NCBI GenBank assembly: GCA_964387935.1
Contig: CAYLZN010000310.1
Location: forward strand, 1 to 6,994
Direction of reading: 5' to 3'
Source of the DNA: CAYLZN01 sp964387935
GTDB lineage: Bacteria; Acidobacteriota; Vicinamibacteria; Vicinamibacterales; JAFNAJ01
Length of the DNA stretch: 6,994 nucleotides
A program made the position numbers and the translations under genes. Under the pieces are notes generated by a model. The model was not told where the DNA came from, ran no database searches, and was given only the letters and a program-made list of their open reading frames with translations. Below, one piece after another: positions 1 to 5,316 of the stretch. The number at the start of each line of letters is the position of its first letter. Position 1 is the stretch's first letter.

Positions 1-2
1 CC

Positions 3-1100
3 ACGGGCACGATCTCGGTGCGCGTCGTCCGCGGCGATCTCAGCAGCAACGTGGCGGGCCAGACGGTCGAACTCCACGGCGCGGGCGCGACGCAGACCGC
101 GGTGACCGACGAGAACGGGCGCGCCACCTTCGCCGGCATCGCGCCCGCCACGGAGGTCCACGCGATCACCACCGTGGACGGGCAGCGGCTGGAATCCCAG
201 AGCTTCGTCGTTCCGGGCACGGGCGGCATGCGGGTCATCCTCGTGGCGAGAGGCGGCGAGTCGGCCGCGACGTCGCCGGGGGGTGAGGCGGGGGCCGGTT
301 CGCCCGCGCAAGCGTCCGCACCTCCGCAGCCTGGCACCATCGCCCTCGGCAGCCAGTCCCGCTTCATCGTCGAACTCGCCGACGAGGCCGTCGATGTCTA
401 CGCCATCCTCGACGTGGTGAACGCGCAGGCGGCGCCCGTGCAGCCCTCGGAGCCGCTCGTGTTCGAGGCGCCGCCTGGCGCCGTCGGCCTGACGATGCTG
501 CAGGCGTCCTCGTCGCAGGCCAAGGCCGAGGGCTCGCGCGTCGTGGTGGAGGGCCCCTTCGCGCCGGGCACGACGAGCGTGCAGTTCGCCTATCAGATGC
601 CGTACAGCGGCGGCCACGTGACCGTGCGCCAGGCGCTGCCCGTGGCGCTGCCCCAGACGTCGCTCATGGTGCGCAAGACCGGCGGTCTCACGGTGTCGTC
701 GCCGCAGGCGACCAGCCAGCGGGAGGTACCGATCGAGGGGCAGGCCTACTACGTGGCCAATGGCGGCGCGATTCCGGCGGGCGGCGTTCTGGAAGTCTCC
801 CTCAGTGGATTGCCGTATCACAGCCGGCTGCCGCGCTACCTGGCGCTCGCGCTGGCCGTCGCCATTGCCGGCGCGGGCATCTGGGCCGCCACCGGGGTGC
901 GCGTGCGGGGCGCGGACAGCGAACCGCCGAAACTGGAGGCCCGACGGGAGCAGTTGTTCGCGGAGTTGCTGAAGCTGGAGGAACACCACCGGGCCGGCCG
1001 CGGCGACGCCTCCCGCTACCAGGTGCGGCGCCGGGACCTGATCGCGCAGCTCGAACAGGTCTACGTTCGGCTCGATGGTCTTGGCGCCGGCCGTGCCTGA
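3..1100 (+). CDS. Membrane-anchored protein with carboxypeptidase-regulatory-like (Ig-fold) domain, 5'-truncated
   Basis: The reading frame is open to the left edge and the residues before the first GTG (position 18) read naturally into the domain, so the true start probably lies outside the window. Numbering from that GTG, residues 1-77 look like a carboxypeptidase-regulatory-like beta-sandwich (pattern GQTVELHG, then TDENGRATFAGI). Residues 78-107 form a Gly/Ala/Pro-rich linker, and 108-265 a second beta-rich region. A hydrophobic span at about 273-293 is followed by a charged, Leu/Glu/Arg-rich tail (about 301-352) likely to form a helical hairpin or coiled coil. The inferred topology is a large extracytoplasmic part, one anchor and a cytoplasmic tail. 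The gene overlaps ccmA by 26 bases, so translational coupling is likely and a role beside the heme exporter is plausible. I do not recognise a named family for the whole protein and assign no function. Confidence 0.8.
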   Translation, partial: TGTISVRVVRGDLSSNVAGQTVELHGAGATQTAVTDENGRATFAGIAPATEVHAITTVDGQRLESQSFVVPGTGGMRVILVARGGESAATSPGGEAGAGSPAQASAPPQPGTIALGSQSRFIVELADEAVDVYAILDVVNAQAAPVQPSEPLVFEAPPGAVGLTMLQASSSQAKAEGSRVVVEGPFAPGTTSVQFAYQMPYSGGHVTVRQALPVALPQTSLMVRKTGGLTVSSPQATSQREVPIEGQAYYVANGGAIPAGGVLEVSLSGLPYHSRLPRYLALALAVAIAGAGIWAATGVRVRGADSEPPKLEARREQLFAELLKLEEHHRAGRGDASRYQVRRRDLIAQLEQVYVRLDGLGAGRA

Positions 1101-1812
1101 GTTCGATTTCACCCGCCTCGACGTCCGCGATCTCTCACGGCACTTCGGCCGTCGCCGCGCGCTGCACAAGGTCGGGTTCACCGCCGAGGCGGGGCAACTC
1201 ATCGGCCTGCTCGGTCCGAACGGGGCAGGGAAGTCCACGCTGCTCGCGATTCTCGCCACGCTGGCCGCGCCGACGTCGGGCACGGTGCACTACGGCGACC
1301 GTACCGCGCGGGACGGCGGACCGGCCCTCCGCAGCCGGCTCGGTGCGCTGGGGCACGATCTCTACCTCTATCCGGAACTCACCGCGCGCGAGAACCTGGA
1401 GTTCTTCGCGCGCATCTACCGTGTGCCGGGCGTGTCCCAGGTCGTGGACGGCGCGCTCGCGACCGCCGGCCTGTCACACCGGGCCGACGACCTGGTCAGC
1501 GGCTTTTCGCGCGGCATGCGCCAGCGCCTGGCGCTCGAGCGCGCCCTCCTGCACGGCCCGCGCCTGGTCCTGCTGGACGAGCCGTTCACGGGCCTCGACG
1601 ATGCCTCCACCCACGCGCTCGTGGAGCGCCTGCGGCGCCTGCGGGACGCGGGCGCGATGGTCGCGCTGACCACGCACGACCTCGACGTGATCGACGGTCT
1701 GCTCGACCTCGTGGTGGTGTTGCGCGACGGGAAGATGGTCGCCTGCGAACGACCGGAGCCCGGGCTTCGCCAGCGCTACCGGGCGTATGTGGGGCCCGGA
1801 GGACCGGCATGA
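1075..1812 (+). CDS. ccmA: Heme exporter ATP-binding protein CcmA
   Basis: This is the ABC ATPase of the CcmABCD complex, which uses ATP hydrolysis to release heme-loaded CcmE during cytochrome c maturation. The 245-residue product has Walker A GPNGAGKST at residues 47-55, a signature region SGFSRGMRQR at 142-151, Walker B LVLLDEP at 164-170 with catalytic E169, a D-loop at 173-176, and switch His201 in TTHD. The segment ALGHDLYLYPELTARENL (91-108) is typical of CcmA and its relatives. It is slightly longer than the E. coli protein (just over 200 residues), mainly from extra residues at both ends. The start is uncertain: ATG 1075 lies inside the upstream gene and has no clear ribosome-binding site, while GTG 1093 in the same frame is an alternative. 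It overlaps ccmB by four bases (ATGA). The family call rests on both sequence and the adjacent ccmB/ccmC; alone it could be read as a generic ABC exporter ATPase. Confidence 0.93.
   Translation: MVLAPAVPEFDFTRLDVRDLSRHFGRRRALHKVGFTAEAGQLIGLLGPNGAGKSTLLAILATLAAPTSGTVHYGDRTARDGGPALRSRLGALGHDLYLYPELTARENLEFFARIYRVPGVSQVVDGALATAGLSHRADDLVSGFSRGMRQRLALERALLHGPRLVLLDEPFTGLDDASTHALVERLRRLRDAGAMVALTTHDLDVIDGLLDLVVVLRDGKMVACERPEPGLRQRYRAYVGPGGPA
1798..1803 (+). promoter_or_regulatory. Ribosome-binding site of ccmB
   Basis: GGAGGA lies at the very end of ccmA, five bases before the ccmB ATG. With the ATGA stop/start overlap it supports the ccmB start and coupled translation of ccmA and ccmB. Confidence 0.75.
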
Positions 1813-2510
1813 CCGAGCACCAGGGCCTGGCCAACTTCTTCCGCGTGGCCTGGCTGGTGACGCGCAAGGACGTCACGGTGGAGGCGCGCAGCCGCGAAAT
1901 TCTCTACACGACCACGTTCTTCGCCGCGTCCTGCCTGCTGGTGTTCGCCTTCGGCTTCGTGAAGGACGGCCGTCCGCTCGAGGACGCTGCCGCGGGCATT
2001 CTGTGGATCGCGATCGCCTTCTCGGGCACGCTGGCGCTGGGCCGGACGTTCGAGCGCGAGCGCACGAACGAGACGCTGCAGGCGCTCATGCTGGCGCCCT
2101 CGGACCGGCCGGCGGTTTACGTCGGCAAGCTGCTCGGCATCATCCTGCTGATGGCGCTCGTGCAGGCCGTGATCGTGCCCATGGTCGGGTTGATGTTCCA
2201 GGCCCCGGTGCTGAAGCACCCCTGGTGGCTGGTCGGCCTGCTGGGTCTTGGCACCGTGGGTTTCGCGGCGGTCGGCACCCTGTTTGCGGCGATGCTCGTG
2301 CGGGCGCGCAGCCGCGACGTGCTGCTGCCGATCCTGTTGTATCCCATCACGATTCCGGTGATCATTGCGGGAGTCCGCGGCACCGCCGCCCTGTTCGCCG
2401 CCGACGGCAGCCTGGCCGTGGCCCGGGCGTGGCTTGCGATGCTGGTGTTCTTCGACGTGGTCTTCGTCACGCTCTCGCTGTGGACGTTCGAGGCGGTGAT
2501 GACGGAGTGA
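1809..2510 (+). CDS. ccmB: Heme exporter membrane protein CcmB
   Basis: This is the integral membrane partner of CcmA in the System I cytochrome c maturation ABC complex. The 233-residue product (E. coli CcmB is about 220) has about six hydrophobic spans, near residues 31-51, 60-78, 104-130, 140-165, 170-190 and 205-228. The N-terminal cytoplasmic stretch contains RKDVTVEARSRE (19-30). The loop GRTFERERTNETLQALMLAP (78-97) and the later LPILLYPITIPVIIAG (173-188) are strongly CcmB-like. The start is secured by GGAGGA at 1798 and the four-base overlap with ccmA. The stop codon is followed at the very next base by a heptamer repeat array, so the otherwise tight cluster is interrupted here by a 112-133 base gap, depending on which ccmC start is used. 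Confidence 0.94.
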   Translation: MTEHQGLANFFRVAWLVTRKDVTVEARSREILYTTTFFAASCLLVFAFGFVKDGRPLEDAAAGILWIAIAFSGTLALGRTFERERTNETLQALMLAPSDRPAVYVGKLLGIILLMALVQAVIVPMVGLMFQAPVLKHPWWLVGLLGLGTVGFAAVGTLFAAMLVRARSRDVLLPILLYPITIPVIIAGVRGTAALFAADGSLAVARAWLAMLVFFDVVFVTLSLWTFEAVMTE

Positions 2511-2545
2511 CAGTTGCCAGTTTCCAGTTGTCAGTTGTCGGTGCT
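2511..2545 (+). repeat. Heptamer array A (CAGTTGY), left arm of an inverted pair
   Basis: Starting at the first base after the ccmB stop codon there are four 7-base units in perfect register: CAGTTGC, CAGTTTC, CAGTTGT, CAGTTGT, followed by a diverged CGGTGCT. The core CAGTT is constant and variation is confined to the last two positions. It is related in reverse complement to array B (2606-2647), whose unit read on the other strand is CGGTTRT or similar. Confidence 0.85.
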
Positions 2546-2620
2546 GTCGAAGATCGAGGGCCAACACCGCGAGAGCTGAGATCGCGCACCGGGCACCAAC
2601 AAGCACCGATAACCGACGAC
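2527..2620 (+). repeat. Imperfect inverted repeat / potential hairpin formed by arrays A and B
   Basis: Bases 2527-2545 can pair with 2602-2620. Of 19 positions, 16 are Watson-Crick pairs, two are G-T (G-U in RNA) and one is an A-C mismatch (2533/2614). The core 2534-2545 (GTTGTCGGTGCT) against 2602-2613 (AGCACCGATAAC) is continuous apart from one wobble. The enclosed 56 bases are not repetitive. In the ccm transcript this stem would end two bases before ATG 2623 and 23 bases before ATG 2644, so it could affect ccmC translation or act as a processing site. Folding in vivo is inferred, not shown. Confidence 0.65.
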
Positions 2621-2647
2621 CGATGACCGACAACCGATACCCGATGT
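2606..2647 (+). repeat. Heptamer array B (CCGAYRA), running into the ccmC start codon
   Basis: Six contiguous 7-base units in register: CCGATAA, CCGACGA, CCGATGA, CCGACAA, CCGATAC, CCGATGT. CCGA is constant, and the last three positions vary mostly by transitions. Two units contain ATG in the ccmC frame (2623 and 2644), so the array supplies whichever ATG ccmC uses. A start at 2623 would add seven residues (MTDNRYP) encoded entirely by repeat. Confidence 0.85.
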
Positions 2648-3303
2648 CACAGAAACTGTTCCTGCCGATCGTGCTGCTGGCCGCGGTGATGTTCGCGGTG
2701 GCGCCGACGCTCATCGTGAACGCCCCGTACGAAACGACGATGGGGCTGGTGCAGAAGATCTTCTACTACCACGTGCCGTCGGCGATGGTGATGTTCGTGG
2801 CGGCCTTCGTGTGCGGGATCGCGAGTGCGCTGTTCCTGGCGCGGCGCGACACGAAGTGGGACCGTATCGCGGTGGCGGCCGCCGAGCTCGTGGTGGTGTT
2901 CGGGCTGATCGTGCTGGTCACGGGTCCGCTCTGGGCGAGGAAGGCCTGGGGCGTGTGGTGGCAGTGGGAGGCGCGGCTCACCTCGACGCTCATCCTGTGG
3001 ATGATCTTCGTGTCGTATCTCCTCCTGCGCCGCTACGGCGGCCCTGGGTCGGAACGTCTCGGCGCGGGCCTCGCGCTCTTCGGGATGGCGAACGTGCCGT
3101 TCGTGTACTGGTCGGTGAACTTCTGGCGCACGCTGCATCCGAAGACGACGGTGGTGATGTCGCTGGACCCGGGCATGCGGCCGGCGTTCTGGTGGTCGAT
3201 TCTGGCGTTCTTCCTGTTGTTTGCGGCGCTCATGACAGCGCGCGTCCATCTGGAGCGGATGCGCGAGCGTGTCGAGCACCTGTATCTCGCTCTCGAGGAC
3301 TGA
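2644..3303 (+). CDS. ccmC: Heme-handling protein CcmC (WWD family)
   Basis: CcmC presents heme at the outer face of the inner membrane for attachment to CcmE. The 219-residue product has about six transmembrane spans (near 4-24, 43-65, 81-97, 114-129, 138-157, 181-198). The tryptophan-rich heme-binding segment is WWQWEARLTS (105-114), preceded by GPLWARKAWG. His43 in YYHVPSA and His165 in WRTLHP correspond to the two conserved heme-ligating histidines of the family. The usual acidic residue of the WWD motif is Glu109 rather than Asp. The start is uncertain: ATG 2644 gives the usual short N-terminus MSQKLFLP, while in-frame ATG 2623 adds MTDNRYP encoded by the heptamer array. Neither has a Shine-Dalgarno sequence. 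The stop is five bases before the next gene. The family includes CcsA/ResC and CcmF, but the length and the position after ccmB favour CcmC. Confidence 0.94.
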   Translation: MSQKLFLPIVLLAAVMFAVAPTLIVNAPYETTMGLVQKIFYYHVPSAMVMFVAAFVCGIASALFLARRDTKWDRIAVAAAELVVVFGLIVLVTGPLWARKAWGVWWQWEARLTSTLILWMIFVSYLLLRRYGGPGSERLGAGLALFGMANVPFVYWSVNFWRTLHPKTTVVMSLDPGMRPAFWWSILAFFLLFAALMTARVHLERMRERVEHLYLALED

Positions 3304-3308
3304 CGGTC

Positions 3309-3641
3309 ATGCCCCTTCTGAATGCCCTTCCCTCCCCGCGCTCGCGGGTGCGGCGGTTCCTTGCGGTGGCCCTCCTCGTCGTGGGCCTCGGTGGCGCGGT
3401 GCCGGCCGTGTCGCAGGCGCACGGCGTGCAACCGCCCGCCGACAAGGCCGACGAATTCGTCCCCGTGTCTGACCTGCCCGCCAAGGAGAGCCTGCCGGCG
3501 GCGCCCCTCGTCATGGGCGCCTACGTCGTCGTCTGGCTCGTGCTGATGGGGTATCTGTTCATGCTGTGGCGGCGCCTGGGCAAGGTCGAGCAGGAGATCG
3601 CCGGGGTCGAGCGCCAGATGTCACAGGGGCGGAGGTCCTGA
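3309..3641 (+). CDS. ccmD: CcmD-type small membrane protein with signal-like N-terminus
   Basis: CcmD is the small membrane subunit that helps release heme-loaded CcmE from CcmABC. This 110-residue product is longer than the E. coli form (about 70 residues). Residues 1-37 resemble a signal peptide: positive RSRVRR, a hydrophobic core at about 17-31, and possible cleavage after SQA. A polar Pro-rich stretch follows, then a single hydrophobic span at about 66-87 (GAYVVVWLVLMGYLFMLWRR) and a Glu-rich helical tail, KVEQEIAGVERQM. The AYxxxW...GY..LWRR...VE.E pattern is what I recognise as CcmD-like; it would act at the inner membrane. ATG 3309 is chosen because it follows the ccmC stop by five bases and has GAGGA at 3295. 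The frame stays open upstream inside ccmC, but that part is a shadow. Its stop overlaps the next ATG by one base. The family call is good, the exact subtype inferred. Confidence 0.8.
   Translation: MPLLNALPSPRSRVRRFLAVALLVVGLGGAVPAVSQAHGVQPPADKADEFVPVSDLPAKESLPAAPLVMGAYVVVWLVLMGYLFMLWRRLGKVEQEIAGVERQMSQGRRS
3631..3635 (+). promoter_or_regulatory. Ribosome-binding site of the 65-residue membrane protein
   Basis: GGAGG lies five bases before ATG 3641, inside the end of the CcmD-type gene. It identifies the correct start of the small downstream gene, whose frame is open further upstream. Confidence 0.75.
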
Positions 3642-3838
3642 TGCCGAACCTTGCCGACATGGGGGCCGGCCACTTCATCTACATCCCGGCCATTCTGCTC
3701 ATCGGGATCGTGATCGGCTGGATCCTGGGCTCGCGTGCCGCCGCGGACGCCTATGCGGCCGAACTGAAGCGGCGCGAGGAGCGTGCCGCGCGTCGCCAGA
3801 GCTCGCACGGGACGACGAGCGGGCTCGATCCTGCCTAG
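3641..3838 (+). CDS. Small single-span membrane protein, second CcmD-like candidate
   Basis: This 65-residue protein begins at an ATG sharing one base with the preceding TGA and has a strong ribosome-binding site, GGAGG, five bases upstream. It has a short polar N-terminus (MPNLADMGAG), one hydrophobic span at about 11-30 (HFIYIPAILLIGIVIGWILG), and a charged Ala/Arg/Glu-rich helix (about 31-52) with a low-complexity end. The layout of a short outside segment, one span and a basic cytoplasmic helix is that of canonical CcmD, but there is no diagnostic motif. Tight coupling argues for a role in cytochrome c maturation or as a partner of the membrane complex; this is inference. It is the last gene of the + strand cluster, and a heptamer array begins six bases after its stop. 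Confidence 0.75.
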   Translation: MPNLADMGAGHFIYIPAILLIGIVIGWILGSRAAADAYAAELKRREERAARRQSSHGTTSGLDPA

Positions 3839-3844
3839 ATAACG

Positions 3845-3935
3845 GGCTCAAGGCTCAGGGCTCAGGGCGCAAGGCTCAGGGCCCAAGGCTCAGGGCTCAG
3901 GGTGCAAGGCCCAAGGCTCAGGGCGCAAGGCTCAG
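3845..3935 (+). repeat. Heptamer array C (GGCTCAR), 13 units
   Basis: Thirteen contiguous 7-base units in unbroken register: GGCTCAG seven times, GGCGCAA twice, GGCCCAA twice, GGCTCAA once and GGTGCAA once. GG at positions 1-2 and CA at 5-6 never vary. Position 4 and position 7 vary together: T goes with G in seven of eight cases, while G or C always goes with A. The array fills most of the gap between the two converging operons. At its right end, GGCTCAG (3929-3935) can pair with CTGAGGCC (3942-3949) with one bulged base, a weak hairpin without a T-tract. Confidence 0.92.
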
Positions 3936-3963
3936 GGCGGACTGAGGCCAGAGTGCCCCCAAG

Positions 3964-4013
3964 CCGTACGCCGTGTTTTCGTCCGTACGCCGCCGTACGC
4001 CGTAAGCCGTACG
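3964..4013 (+). repeat. Heptamer array D (CCGTACG), abutting the phosphoesterase stop
   Basis: Units CCGTACG (3964, 3983, 3993, 4007) and CCGTAAG (4000), with a degraded unit CCGTGTT (3971) and two register breaks (3978-3982 and 3990-3992). Each CCGTACG contains the self-complementary hexamer CGTACG, so different units can pair with one another on either strand. The array ends four bases before the stop codon of the - strand phosphoesterase gene. With array C it makes up nearly all of the 179-base convergent gap at 3839-4017, in which I see no gene and no convincing rho-independent terminator. Confidence 0.85.
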
Positions 4014-4017
4014 CCTC

Positions 4018-4764
4018 TTACTTCCCCAACGCCAGCCTTCGCGCGAGGCCTTCCGGCAGGCCCGCGCCCGTGATCTTGCTCTGGGCGCCCGCCACGTTGT
4101 AGGGCACGCGGTACAGGACGAGTTCGTGGGTGTCGCTGTCGTAGGTGGCGTAGGCCGCGCGCGGATCGCCGTCCCGCGGCTGCCCGATGGAACCCGGGTT
4201 GATGAGATACCGCCGGTCCGTCTGGATCTGAATGTGGGTCTCGGCGTCGTTCGGGGAGGGCAGGATGATGTCGAACGCCGCGACCGACAGCCAGTAGACC
4301 ACGGCCACGTGGGTGTGGCCGAAGAAGCAGACCGGCTCCGCCTGGGCGCGCAAGGCCTCGACGGCGTCCACGTGCTCGAAGATGTACTCGTCCTCGTCGT
4401 CCGGCGACCCGTGGCAGATCTCGATCTCGTCCTCGACGACGAGCGGGCCGAGCGGCAGGGAGGTCAGGTACTCCTTGTTCGCTTCGGTGAGGTTGTTGAG
4501 CGTCCACATCGCGGCGTGGCGTGCCGCCTGGTTGAAGCCCTCCGCGGACTCGACGCCCGCGGCCACCTTGTCGTGGTTGCCGCGGATGATGGCGTCGGGA
4601 TTCAGGCTGCGCACGCGGTCCACGACGGCATTCGGATCGGCGCCGTAGCCGACGATGTCGCCGAGCACGATGACGCGGTCGAACCGTTCGGGCGGTGCTG
4701 CGGCGAGGACGGCGTCGAGGGCTTCGATGTTCGCGTGGATATCGCTCAGGACGAGATAACGCAT
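4018..4764 (-). CDS. Calcineurin-like metallophosphoesterase (YfcE/MJ0936-type phosphodiesterase)
   Basis: A 248-residue cytoplasmic dinuclear-metal phosphoesterase. Counting from MRYLVLSD, the metal-site motifs appear in order: D8-x-H10 (SDIHAN), GD36 (LGDIVGYG), GN63H64D65, H118 (CHGSP) and GH150TH152. The order and spacing match the family that includes YfcE and MJ0936, which hydrolyse phosphodiesters; the physiological substrate is unknown. There is no signal peptide or membrane span. ATG 4764 is preferred because it lies five bases after the aroK stop and has a GGTGAG stretch upstream; ATG 4776 would add MVRP and overlap aroK. It is the last gene of the aroA-aroK transcript. Its stop is four bases from heptamer array D. 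Confidence 0.9.
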   Translation of the reverse strand: MRYLVLSDIHANIEALDAVLAAAPPERFDRVIVLGDIVGYGADPNAVVDRVRSLNPDAIIRGNHDKVAAGVESAEGFNQAARHAAMWTLNNLTEANKEYLTSLPLGPLVVEDEIEICHGSPDDEDEYIFEHVDAVEALRAQAEPVCFFGHTHVAVVYWLSVAAFDIILPSPNDAETHIQIQTDRRYLINPGSIGQPRDGDPRAAYATYDSDTHELVLYRVPYNVAGAQSKITGAGLPEGLARRLALGK

Positions 4765-4769
4765 CGGTC

Positions 4770-5312
4770 TCACCATCCGAGCCGGTCGAGAACCTGCTCG
4801 ATGAGCGCCTCCGGTGCCCCGGCGGAGGCATCGAGACGGAGATGGGCCTGCTGGTACGCGGCGCGCCGCGCCAGGTAGAGGGTCTCGAGGGAGTCACGAT
4901 CGGTGGCCAGGGGACGCCGGCCATCCGTGGGCACCCGGGCGACGACCGTGTCAAACGGCAGGTCGAGCCAGATGACCGTGCCGTCGGTGAGCATGGCGGC
5001 GCGATTCTCCGGATCGACGAAGGTCCCGCCGCCCGTGGCGACCACGAGGTGACGCTCGGCGAGCAGGCCGCGGAGGACCCGCTTCTCGACGGCCCGGAAG
5101 TAGGGTTCGCCGTCCTGGCGGAAGATGTCGGCAATCACGCGGTGCTCCAGGTGCTCGATCGCCTTGTCGAGATCCTCGACCCGCCAATGGAGACGGCTGC
5201 CCAGCCCGCGAGCCACGGTGGTCTTTCCTGCGCCCATGAACCCGACGAGATAAATCTTGTCCGTCCTCACGGCCGACCCGAAACGGTGTGCGTCAGGCGG
5301 GGCCACGGGCAC
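4770..5312 (-). CDS. aroK: Shikimate kinase
   Basis: This enzyme phosphorylates shikimate at the 3-hydroxyl using ATP, the step two before chorismate and immediately before AroA. The 180-residue product has P-loop GFMGAGKTT at 24-32, shikimate-binding D47-L-D49, GEPYFRAVE at 68-76 (Arg73 is the expected substrate contact), GGG at 94-96, lid arginine in RRPL (132-135), and LARRAAY at 147-153. These are the standard contacts of the family. The start is GTG 5312, four bases after the aroA stop; in-frame GTG 5270 would give 166 residues, closer to the usual length, and begins at VRTDKIYL just before the P-loop strand. No strong ribosome-binding site separates the two choices. Reading directly behind aroA indicates coordinated expression of two steps of one pathway. 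Confidence 0.94.
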   Translation of the reverse strand: MPVAPPDAHRFGSAVRTDKIYLVGFMGAGKTTVARGLGSRLHWRVEDLDKAIEHLEHRVIADIFRQDGEPYFRAVEKRVLRGLLAERHLVVATGGGTFVDPENRAAMLTDGTVIWLDLPFDTVVARVPTDGRRPLATDRDSLETLYLARRAAYQQAHLRLDASAGAPEALIEQVLDRLGW

Positions 5313-5316
5313 CCGC

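Noticed and set aside
2511..2643. Insertion sequence or transposon remnant between ccmB and ccmC
   Set aside because: There is no transposase fragment and no evident target duplication. A miniature non-coding element remains possible and is discussed as a finding, but it is not annotated as a mobile element.
1776..2714. Long open frame (312 codons) on the - strand across ccmB and the repeat gap
   Set aside because: It is antisense to ccmB, has charged low-complexity composition typical of the shadow frame of a GC-rich gene, and its repeat-like part (IGYRLSVIGRRLS, TTGNWQLS) is just the translation of the heptamer arrays.
2811..3641. 276-codon + strand frame starting inside ccmC
   Set aside because: Only the part from ATG 3309 is real (the CcmD-type protein); the upstream half is an out-of-frame reading of ccmC.
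3845..4013. CRISPR array
   Set aside because: The repeat unit is 7 bases with no spacers between units, and no cas gene is present in the window.
3839..4017. Rho-independent terminator between the converging operons
   Set aside because: No stable GC stem followed by a T-tract on either strand; the only T-run (TTTT, 3974-3979 region) lies between weak CGTACG pairings.
3932..5134. 400-codon - strand frame across the phosphoesterase and aroK
   Set aside because: It is a shifted frame of two well-supported genes, rich in Arg/Pro/Gly/Ser, with no recognisable domain.
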